A DNA stretch of 64,000 bases from Ardenticatenaceae bacterium (GTDB lineage Bacteria; Chloroflexota; Anaerolineae; Promineifilales; Promineifilaceae). The notes beneath the pieces are model-generated. The model made no database searches. It saw only the letters and a program-made list of their open reading frames with translations, and was not told where the DNA came from. Where the stretch lies: NCBI GenBank assembly GCA_020634415.1, contig JACKBT010000002.1:62001-126000 (forward strand), given 5' to 3'. The position numbers were made by a program, and so were the translations under genes. This document shows, in pieces, positions 26,690 to 33,347 of the stretch (positions are counted from its first letter, which is position 1; every line of letters begins with the position of its first letter).

Positions 26690-26741
26690 CTCTAACGGCC
26701 GTTTCAACCGCACCCCGCGTTAGCCGCAAGCTTTATTAGAC
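26690..26741 (-). other. Integron attC site (52 bp)
   Basis: CTCTAAC...ATTAGAC outer boxes with TTTCAACCG / AGCCGCAAG inner arms. Aligned position by position with 27305-27356 it has the same length and layout (7+5+9+9+11+4+7). The terminal box begins ATT instead of GTT, a possible mutation that might reduce recombination. Confidence 0.7.
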
Positions 26742-26772
26742 GGCTAACTGCAAGTGTCATAAACAAGTGGAT

Positions 26773-26835
26773 CGGCCGTTTCCCCCACCCTCTCTCCACC
26801 AACGACGACAAGTGGATTGGTTAACGGCCGTTCAC
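26773..26835. repeat. 62-bp direct repeat, copy 2 (one extra base)
   Basis: Matches 24948-25009 except for one inserted C. It lies between the stop of the unknown cassette gene and the attC at 26690-26741, and carries two of the three CGGCCG motifs found in the cassette region. Confidence 0.95.
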
Positions 26836-27197
26836 TGCTCTCCAAAAGTGAAAGAACCGTTCAGAGCAGAGGCCCCTTCAATGTTAGTGAGTACGAATTC
26901 AGCGATTTCTTCTTCGATACTTCTATCAATTCGGCGGAAGAAGTTTCTGCCATGCCAAGGCTTTTGCACATTCAAATGGGAAATTTCCAGGCTCACTTTA
27001 TTCTCCTCGTGGGGAGAAAGACTGCAAAAGGCAGCCCATGAAAAATGCCCCCAACTCCAACCGAATTTCGCTAAAACAAAAGCGGCAAATCCATTCTCCT
27101 GTGGGGTTGCTTGTGCCAGGACTTCAAAAGTGTCTCCTGAGCACAATAGAGAGCATGCCCGCTTGGCCTCACTCTGTGGGATTAGAACTTTCTTCAT
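26832..27197 (-). CDS. Hypothetical cassette protein
   Basis: 121 residues, family not recognised. The sequence is rich in aromatic residues in the middle (FGWSWGHFSWAAFCSLS) and ends in a helical stretch RSIEEEIAEFVLTNIEG; there is no signal peptide or membrane segment. An AGGAG lies about 12 bases before the ATG. It is flanked by attC sites at 27305-27356 (upstream) and 26690-26741 (downstream), so it is carried as one cassette together with the 62-bp repeat. Unknown-function genes of this size are typical of integron cassettes. Confidence 0.6.
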   Translation of the reverse strand: MKKVLIPQSEAKRACSLLCSGDTFEVLAQATPQENGFAAFVLAKFGWSWGHFSWAAFCSLSPHEENKVSLEISHLNVQKPWHGRNFFRRIDRSIEEEIAEFVLTNIEGASALNGSFTFGEQ

Positions 27198-27304
27198 ATT
27201 TTCTGGGTACTCCTCGGTTGGTTACTTTGATTGATTGAATCAATTCCATTGTCGTCGTTTTCTGCCTGGAACACCTCTTTACGCTTAGAGACGCTTATCA
27301 AGTG

Positions 27305-27356
27305 GCCCAACGCCCGCTTCAGCCGCGCTTCGCGTCGGCTGCAAGCCATGTTGGGC
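27305..27356 (-). other. Integron attC site (52 bp), best match
   Basis: Perfectly complementary outer boxes GCCCAAC and GTTGGGC; inner arms CTTCAGCCG and CGGCTGCAAG pair with one extra-helical base; terminal loop CGCTTCGCGT. This is the textbook attC arrangement and the best of the three. Confidence 0.88.
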
Positions 27357-27376
27357 GGCGTTGCGAGCAACTTTCT

Positions 27377-28339
27377 CTACTGGTCTGAATCATCTTGCTT
27401 TGGCCAATTTGCGTTGACTTTTAAGTTGCTGGTATCGTTTGAATCTTTAGGCATCTGCAAAGAAATGTGAAAGTCTTGGGCATCATCCTTTGCTGACTTA
27501 AACTCAACTCTCTGAATTGCTTCACCTTTAAGGTTCCCATATTCAACTTTCTGGGCATCGTCGAGATGCACCATTTCAACTTCAATAGCTAAATCAAGTG
27601 TTAGCAAAACATCCCCTAAAATTTTGGTTCCGTCGGGTGTATTGACCGTAACATTTCCGGGATATGGAAAACACGCAGTTCGCAAAACATGAGTCCCATC
27701 TCTTGGGACACCTTCAAGCGGATTTGTTGCTTCCTGCAATTGTTTCCACAAATGATTTAGTGACCATGTCTCATCCGTTGCAACGTTTGTAAATATTGGC
27801 GCGAGAACATCTGTGTTATCAGGAAGTATGTAATCGACGATTTCGGGATTTGGTAAATCCCATGGCTCAGTTCGATGATACCGTAGTCCAACTCTAGCAA
27901 TCTGACATGAAGGATGATTGAAGAGAACAAAGTCAATCTTCATTAACGCACTGATTTCTGCCGTAGTCACTTCATTTAGCATTCTAAGGTCAATTCCATA
28001 CTTCTCTGCTACTAACTCAGCGTCTGAAGAAAACCCTGATGAACTAACTGCAATTGTACGGGAGGCACCAATAGCTTCTTTTTTCGATGCTAATTGCTCA
28101 ATCCAAGTTACGTCTTGTTTTGGCTTTCTCTTTCTACATTCAATTGTTACTAATATTTCGGTTGTTCCAATTTTTGACCGAATACTGACATCTACCTCAC
28201 GCTTCCTACCTGTTATCTTACTGGGAATGCGATCAGGAGATTTGATTTCAAGCCCCTGCAAGCTGGCGTCAGCCTCTATACGAGCTACTAGCTTCTCAAA
28301 CTCTCTCCATTCCGTGGTGTTTTTGTTTGATTGTGCCAT
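27377..28339 (-). CDS. Mrr-like restriction endonuclease-type protein (cassette gene)
   Basis: About 320 residues from ATG 28339; in-frame starts up to 28387 exist and no strong ribosome binding site decides. Residues ~5-150 resemble the Mrr catalytic domain: EWREFEKLVARIE, then GRKREVDVSI (metal-binding D) and ILVTIECRKRKPKQDV in place of the usual E/Q-x-K, followed by KKEAIGASRTIAVSSSGFS. The remaining ~170 residues are not recognised. Mrr-type proteins cut modified DNA or act in phage defence, so this may be a cassette-borne defence gene. The attC at 27305-27356 follows its stop by 20 bases. Confidence 0.7.
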   Translation of the reverse strand: MAQSNKNTTEWREFEKLVARIEADASLQGLEIKSPDRIPSKITGRKREVDVSIRSKIGTTEILVTIECRKRKPKQDVTWIEQLASKKEAIGASRTIAVSSSGFSSDAELVAEKYGIDLRMLNEVTTAEISALMKIDFVLFNHPSCQIARVGLRYHRTEPWDLPNPEIVDYILPDNTDVLAPIFTNVATDETWSLNHLWKQLQEATNPLEGVPRDGTHVLRTACFPYPGNVTVNTPDGTKILGDVLLTLDLAIEVEMVHLDDAQKVEYGNLKGEAIQRVEFKSAKDDAQDFHISLQMPKDSNDTSNLKVNANWPKQDDSDQ

Positions 28340-28480
28340 CTGAAAATTCTTTAGCAATGTCCGCCCGTTCAGTTGCATAAGCCGCAAAATCTGTGCGCAG
28401 TTTTGTCGGCTTTATGCTTTTGTTGGGGCAGCGATTTTATCTTACACACCACCTTAATTCTGCATAAGCCGCCCCAAAAC

Positions 28481-28637
28481 TTATTATACTGCACGCCTGC
28501 TGGATAAACCCCGAAAAATTCATCTTATACTGCGCATTTTGCGGGATAAACCGCTCAAATGACATACATACCTGCAAATCTTGCTGGATAAGATTTAAAC
28601 ACGGGTTTTATCCGGCAAGTGTGCCGGATAAAACCCG
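28481..28637. repeat. Four imperfect palindromic units upstream of the first cassette
   Basis: Units at about 28481-28508, 28523-28549, 28567-28591 and 28602-28637 share the form TTAT.C.GCA..TGC.GGATAA. The last is perfect: CGGGTTTTATCCGGCA and its complement around AGTG. Further down, GTTTTGTCGGCTTTATGC (28400s) and GCATAAGCCGCCCC (28460s) form another stem. The 28340-28670 spacer holds no gene. Confidence 0.75.
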
Positions 28638-28670
28638 CATCTAAATGTTTGCCAGCTTTACATTCTATGC

Positions 28671-30623
28671 CTACAAGCCCATATCATCCGCGACCCAGGC
28701 CAGGCCAGCATCTTCCAGAGCGGCGCGGGTGGGCACACCAGAGGCCACATCCCAACCAGCCTGCTCAAAGTACATGTCCATGCCCGCCTCAATTTCGGCC
28801 TCATCCATCACGATGCCATCCGAACGGCCGCCTGCCAACGCCTTCTTATACAACTTCTTCGGCAGCGTGTCATTGTCCCGCTGCAACCCCTCCCGCGCAT
28901 TATAAGCACGCATCAGGTTCAACCGCCGACGGCCGATTTCCTGAATCTCAGCCACCGACACATCCCAACCGGTAGCGGCCGTCATTAACTCCGCCATATC
29001 ATTGGGGCCAGACAACTGCCAGCCAGGGCCATAGACAAACTGGCAAATGCTAATCGTGTCCATCGCGCTGTAGTTGTACTGCGTCTTCAAGGCAAACTCC
29101 ACCTTCTCCGCATTCAGCGCCTTCGTCGGCTGCGGCTTATCCAGCCCAATTTGCGCCAGGAACTTGTTAGGATCATTGGCATACACCTTCGGGTTATACA
29201 TCGGGTCATGCTCCGACGACTGGTGATCCGCGCCGAAGGGGTTGACGGCATAGATGAGACCCAGACTACGCTTCACCTGCGGCATATGGGCGGGCAGTTC
29301 CTGCCCCTTAATCGTCAGCAGATACTCATGCCCCTTGCCCAAGCGGTCAGCCGCCTTTGCCGAGCCATCGGCCAGCACATCGCCAAAACCTTCGCGGTTC
29401 AGCGTCTTCTCCAGCATGGCAATCATGCCCTCCGCATTGCCATACCGCAGTTCAATGCCGTCCGTCTCCTCAATGCTCAAAACCTCATTCTCAAAACATT
29501 CCATCGCCCAAGACAGCGTGGCCCCACAAGAAATCGTGTCCACACCATACTGGTTGCACAACTGATTGGCATAAACCACCGCATGGAGATCATCAATGCC
29601 GCAGTAAGAGCCAAAGGTAGCGATGGTTTCATACTCTGGGCCGCCATATTCATGGCGCAGTTCCACCTTGCCCAGCATCTTGCTTTGCCATTCCGAAGCC
29701 ACCACCCGTTTGCAGCGCACAATACAAGCGTAACAGGTGTCGCGCCCTTGTTTATCCTGCTTGCCTTCGTTGGCTCCACGCAAGATTTCATCATAAAGCC
29801 GTTCGCCGCTAATGGCTTCAGCCGCTTCAAAGGCCCCCGCATCCCAGTTACGGGTGGGCAAACCACCGCCACCATGCTGGGGCATCACCACGCCGGGTGT
29901 GCCATACTTGCCAAATTCCTCCATATCGCTGCCAGGATAGGCTTTGGCCCCTTTGCGGTTGAGGGCCACCACCGCCTTTTTATTGGCTGGCTCCACCTTC
30001 CTGGTGCCACGCACGACGATAGCCTTGAGCTTTTTGCTGCCCATGACCGCGCCTGTACCCGTGCGTCCCCAGGCGCGATTGCTCATGTTGATGATGGCCG
30101 CAAAATTCGCCATCTTCTCGCCCGCAACGCCGATCTGAGCGATTTCGATTTTGTTATCGGCCAACTCATCTTTGAGAATGGTGTCCACATCATAGGTGTA
30201 CTTGCCCCATAGATGGCTGGCATCGCGCAGTTCGGCTTCACCCTCATGAATCCACAAATAGACGGGCGTGTCCGATGCGCCTTTGACGACCACCGCATCA
30301 AACCCTGCATATTTCAGTTCGGCGGGCCAGAAGCCGCCAGCCTGGCTGTCGGCCGCGCCGCCGCTGCTGGGCGATTTGCAGGTGACGGTGCAGCGGCTTT
30401 GCCCGCTAATGGGCAAGCCGGTGGCGGGGCCAACGGCAAAGGTGAGGGTGTTTTCAGGGCTGAGGGGGTCGGCTCCGGCGGGGGTATTTTGCCATAAGTA
30501 ATACAGCCCCATCAGGCTGCCGCCCAGGTAGTGCCGGTAGAAATCTGCGGATGGCTCCTCAATTTCCAGACGGCGATTGGTTAAATCAACGTGTAATATT
30601 TTGCCAGTAAATCCGTATAACAT
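28671..30623 (-). CDS. Tungsten-type aldehyde:ferredoxin oxidoreductase (AOR) family
   Basis: A 650-residue pterin-dependent oxidoreductase. Domain 1 starts YGFTGKILHVDLTNRRLE; the pterin-binding region is TGTGAVMGSKKLKAIVVRG. The [4Fe-4S] ligands C297-x2-C300-x3-C304 (CYACIVRCK) and the late C527 (SICQFVYGPG) are all present. AORs oxidise aldehydes to acids using ferredoxin and need tungsten or molybdenum bis-pterin. The upstream sequence has AAGGAG 9 bases before the ATG. No partner ferredoxin is adjacent. Its presence suggests at least occasional anaerobic metabolism. Confidence 0.9.
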   Translation of the reverse strand: MLYGFTGKILHVDLTNRRLEIEEPSADFYRHYLGGSLMGLYYLWQNTPAGADPLSPENTLTFAVGPATGLPISGQSRCTVTCKSPSSGGAADSQAGGFWPAELKYAGFDAVVVKGASDTPVYLWIHEGEAELRDASHLWGKYTYDVDTILKDELADNKIEIAQIGVAGEKMANFAAIINMSNRAWGRTGTGAVMGSKKLKAIVVRGTRKVEPANKKAVVALNRKGAKAYPGSDMEEFGKYGTPGVVMPQHGGGGLPTRNWDAGAFEAAEAISGERLYDEILRGANEGKQDKQGRDTCYACIVRCKRVVASEWQSKMLGKVELRHEYGGPEYETIATFGSYCGIDDLHAVVYANQLCNQYGVDTISCGATLSWAMECFENEVLSIEETDGIELRYGNAEGMIAMLEKTLNREGFGDVLADGSAKAADRLGKGHEYLLTIKGQELPAHMPQVKRSLGLIYAVNPFGADHQSSEHDPMYNPKVYANDPNKFLAQIGLDKPQPTKALNAEKVEFALKTQYNYSAMDTISICQFVYGPGWQLSGPNDMAELMTAATGWDVSVAEIQEIGRRRLNLMRAYNAREGLQRDNDTLPKKLYKKALAGGRSDGIVMDEAEIEAGMDMYFEQAGWDVASGVPTRAALEDAGLAWVADDMGL

Positions 30624-30730
30624 TGGGGGATTCTCCTTTTCTTTATGCCAATCTCTGCAAAGGCAACTATATGTGGGCTGATGAATAGGGTTATTTTACT
30701 GCTGAACAGAATCCAGGGGCAAGCGGGACT

Positions 30731-30835
30731 CATGCGGGGGTGTGATTACTCTCTGTGTAATGGCTCGAAAGACTGGAGCAGTTTTGGAAACTGCTCCAGT
30801 CTAGTGATACACAACTTTTAATCACACACCTCATG
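30731..30835. mobile_element. MITE-like element (105 bp) at the end of the HD gene
   Basis: Imperfect terminal inverted repeats CATGCGGGGGTGTGATTA and TAATCACACACCTCATG enclose a perfect 15-bp central palindrome (AGACTGGAGCAGTTT, loop TGG). The stop codon of the HD-domain gene lies in the right terminal repeat. A partial second copy is at 46510-46577 in opposite orientation, sharing GGCTCGAAAGACTGGAGC. Confidence 0.7.
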
Positions 30836-31415
30836 CGGATAGAATGCCTTCGGCAACGGCCGTTTCAATCACTTTTCTCGACAATGCCGACAACGCTGCC
30901 GAACCTTCGCCAATACGGCCGTGTATCCACTCAATGCGATCACTCGTTACACCATTTTCCTGCCAAGTGCGGCCACCACTGGCATAGTTGAGCAGCAGAG
31001 GAATGAGGCGGTCGAGGGCATTGGCGAAGCGAGATTCGGCCGTTTCCCGCGCCTCAAATTCATCCCACAACCCCCGCAGCTCTCTCGCCTGGTCTTCCGG
31101 CAGCAGCCCATAGAGACGATCCGCTGCTGTCTGCTCCCGCGCCGCCTTATCTTTGGCCCCAACCGTGTCAAACAGAAACGTGTCACCCGCATCAATCTCC
31201 ACAATATCATGCGCCACCACCATTCTGATGACATGCAGCAGATCAACCGGCTCATTGGCATGTTCCGCCAAAATCATCGCCAACATCGCCAAATGCCAGC
31301 TATGTTCGGCCGTATTCTCCCGCCGCTCGCCGCTGATGATGTAAGAGCGGCGCATAATAGATTTCAGCTTGTCTATTTCCAGGATAAATTGAATTTGTTG
31401 TTCCAGTCGTGTCAT
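30831..31415 (-). CDS. HD-domain phosphohydrolase (YfbR/HDDC2-like)
   Basis: 194 residues from ATG 31415, 8 bases behind the glycosyltransferase stop. Metal-binding HD motif: ENTAEHSWHLAML, then VVAHDIVEIDAGD (H..HD..D). This is the 5'-nucleotidase/HDDC2-like group that dephosphorylates deoxynucleoside monophosphates. RRSYIISGERRENTAEHS is the characteristic lead-in. Its stop codon is provided by the right end of the MITE-like element. It is co-directional with the GT2 gene, probably one transcript. Confidence 0.85.
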   Translation of the reverse strand: MTRLEQQIQFILEIDKLKSIMRRSYIISGERRENTAEHSWHLAMLAMILAEHANEPVDLLHVIRMVVAHDIVEIDAGDTFLFDTVGAKDKAAREQTAADRLYGLLPEDQARELRGLWDEFEARETAESRFANALDRLIPLLLNYASGGRTWQENGVTSDRIEWIHGRIGEGSAALSALSRKVIETAVAEGILSA

Positions 31416-31423
31416 ATAAAAAA

Positions 31424-32302
31424 CTAGCGTCGGGATTGACCACCCAAACGCAGCCGCAATGTTTCCCATCCCCTGGCATATTTCAAGAGGTTTAGGATAA
31501 AAATAAGATAAAGTTTATGCTTCACAGTCAGTGGTTTATGCTTATCCAGAGCTTCCCGAATAAGGTGAACAGGTGGCAAAAAGCCTCTGAGCAACTCTTT
31601 CAGAGGTGGCTGCTGCGGCAAATTCTTATCGTAAAAGCCACCCGCCTTCCGCACCTCCTTTTGCACCACTTCACGCAAAAAACGTCGGGCAGGGTGCGCC
31701 ACAACGGCCGTATCAGCATACCGCAGCGCATAACCATGGGCATGGATGCGATTCCCCCATTCCGCATCCCCGCTGGATTTAAGAGCAGGTGCAAAAGCAC
31801 CAACTTCCTCAACAACCCGCTTCCACGTAAACATATTGGCCCCCGCGCTAAAATGATACTCCTCTATGTACTCCTCCTGAGGGAAAGCCGTAAGGCTTTC
31901 GTAGAACTCCGTAATCGTCATCTTAGCCGGATTGTGCGGGAACACTTGTATCCGCCCCCCCACCAAACCACAATCAGGCGCAGCCAGCAAAGCCTGCACC
32001 CCCATCTCCAGCCAATCCACTGCTGGCTGGCAGTCCGAATCAGTAAAGGCAATCACCTCGCCCTGCGCAATGGCTAATCCCTTGTTACGCGCCTGGTAAG
32101 AACCAACTTGCAATTCCTCTAACAGCACCACTGTAGTGGCTAGTTGGCAACTTTTTACAGGTTCTGTTGAGCCATTATCTATCACGATAATTTCATACTT
32201 ATCGCGGGGGTATGTCTGATTTTGCAGATGTTGCAAACAGATCAGCAGACGATCAGTGTCGTTGAAGACAGGGATGATAACGGAGACAAAGGGCTGCGGC
32301 AT
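31424..32302 (-). CDS. Glycosyltransferase family 2
   Basis: 292 residues from ATG 32302 (a TTG 21 bases earlier is possible). GT-A fold: VSVIIPVFNDTDRLLICLQHL, then YEIIVIDNGS, the DxD motif FTDSDCQ, and the acceptor-side signature ALKSSGDAEWGNRI (ED/EW-type). No membrane segments beyond a weak C-terminal hydrophobic patch. Such enzymes add sugars to lipid or polysaccharide carriers from nucleotide sugars. Followed after 8 bases by the HD phosphohydrolase. Confidence 0.88.
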   Translation of the reverse strand: MPQPFVSVIIPVFNDTDRLLICLQHLQNQTYPRDKYEIIVIDNGSTEPVKSCQLATTVVLLEELQVGSYQARNKGLAIAQGEVIAFTDSDCQPAVDWLEMGVQALLAAPDCGLVGGRIQVFPHNPAKMTITEFYESLTAFPQEEYIEEYHFSAGANMFTWKRVVEEVGAFAPALKSSGDAEWGNRIHAHGYALRYADTAVVAHPARRFLREVVQKEVRKAGGFYDKNLPQQPPLKELLRGFLPPVHLIREALDKHKPLTVKHKLYLIFILNLLKYARGWETLRLRLGGQSRR

Positions 32303-32331
32303 AGGGGCTAATACTCGAATCAACTTGTGGA

Positions 32332-32475
32332 GATTGGGCCAATTTTGTTGCAGATTAACAAATAAATCGGGTAATGGGTGTGGGACGATTTTGTAAATCG
32401 TCCGAGCGATTTACAAAATCGCTCTACATTTATTACCCGATCAATTATTTAAAGACCAAGAAAATTGGCCCAATC
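32332..32475. repeat. Nested inverted-repeat element (144 bp)
   Basis: Outer 15-bp perfect arms GATTGGGCCAATTTT / AAAATTGGCCCAATC; inner 10-bp arms ATCGGGTAAT / ATTACCCGAT; and two small hairpins in the middle (GACGATTT TGT AAATCGTC and GAGCGATTT ACA AAATCGCTC). The whole could fold into a cruciform. No coding content. Confidence 0.88.
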
Positions 32476-32493
32476 TAAAAACTCCTAGCTTAT

Positions 32494-32931
32494 CTACCCT
32501 TTTTTGCGCCCCTTGCTCAGAGCCATGATGATGGAGAGGAGCGTGGTAAAGAAGGCCAGAGCAATTTTAGTGGGGTCTACAATTGGCTCCACACGCACGC
32601 CATCTGGTTCGATGATGATGGCCGCTACGGGACGCGCTAGCGCACTGCCACCGCCGCCACCACCGCCACCAAAGCCAGTACCCGTAGTTGTACCTTTCTC
32701 ACCCTCGGCGTGCTGGTTGCCATTGCCGCCCACGCCGCCGCCACCGCCATAGCCCGCACCCATCCCCACCGTTACTTCGGAAGCGGTAATGACGGTGTAG
32801 GGGCCATTGGTCACAGGCTCGCTAAAAACAGCACTGGGCCGCGCCACCTCAAACAAACGGCCGATCAACTCATTCGACTTCTCCTGATTGGGCACAGACT
32901 CAATCACCAACTTGTTAAATTCTTCACTCAT
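32494..32931 (-). CDS. GerW/YtfJ family protein
   Basis: 145 residues. The N-half FNKLVIESVPNQEKSNELIGRLFEVARPSAVFSEPV and ITASEVTVGMGAGYGGG match the spore germination GerW (YtfJ) domain, followed by a long Gly-rich segment (two poly-Gly runs) and ARPVAAIIIEPDGVRVEPIVDPT. A hydrophobic C-terminal helix (KIALAFFTTLLSIIMAL) anchors it. AAGGAG lies 6 bases upstream. Homologues are widespread in non-sporulating bacteria, so a spore role should not be assumed. Probably co-transcribed with the upstream 86-residue membrane protein. Confidence 0.82.
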   Translation of the reverse strand: MSEEFNKLVIESVPNQEKSNELIGRLFEVARPSAVFSEPVTNGPYTVITASEVTVGMGAGYGGGGGVGGNGNQHAEGEKGTTTGTGFGGGGGGGGSALARPVAAIIIEPDGVRVEPIVDPTKIALAFFTTLLSIIMALSKGRKKG

Positions 32932-32961
32932 GGGAAACTCCTTAATGACGTAATAACGTAA

Positions 32962-33222
32962 TTATCGTCTAAAAATCCAAGCTAATAACGAAACCACTAC
33001 ACCCACTCCTGCCAAGGCCCACAAAGCCTGGCGCGTGGGGTCAGTAATGGGAACGGTGATAGTTTGGTTGTTTTGGGTGATGTGAACGGCCGTTGGCCGA
33101 TTCCACACCAACCCACCAAAAGGCAGCCGCACACTCACCGCCTCTGATTGCGGCGTAATCGTGCGCTCACCCACTGTAATAGGCACACCTGTCCGCGTTT
33201 CTTTTTGTATCAACTGCATCAT
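32962..33222 (-). CDS. Small single-pass membrane protein next to GerW-like gene
   Basis: 86 residues. It opens with MMQLIQKETRTGVPITVGERTITPQSEAV, a soluble beta-rich part, and ends in one membrane helix ALWALAGVGVVVSLLAWIFRR with a positive tail. AGGAGG precedes the start. It sits 30 bases ahead of the GerW-like gene, a pairing that is recurrent in such loci (inference), suggesting an anchor or regulator of that protein. Function unknown. Confidence 0.65.
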   Translation of the reverse strand: MMQLIQKETRTGVPITVGERTITPQSEAVSVRLPFGGLVWNRPTAVHITQNNQTITVPITDPTRQALWALAGVGVVVSLLAWIFRR

Positions 33223-33347
33223 TTGACCTCCTAAAAGGGAATGCCATAATTAGGCCATCATTGGTTCACCAGCTACTTTAACACAACCTGACCAGATAAC
33301 ATCTGTTGATCCTCCTACGTTCAGGATGATCAAATTCATGAGGAGGC

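Larger units (their letters stand above)
25559..28387 (-). mobile_element. Gene-cassette array with attC sites but no integrase (CALIN-like)
   Basis: Three attC sites, all with RYYYAAC...GTTRRRY-type outer boxes, punctuate consecutive minus-strand genes: nuclease, attC, unknown, attC, hydrolase, attC, then the YCII-like gene. The DNA is visibly AT-richer and essentially free of the CGGCCG repeat (none between 25010 and 26690, nor between 26831 and 28820). No tyrosine-recombinase integrase is encoded in the window. Confidence 0.78.

Noticed and set aside
28481..28637. CRISPR array
   Set aside because: Units are imperfect, palindromic and unevenly spaced, and no cas gene is present.
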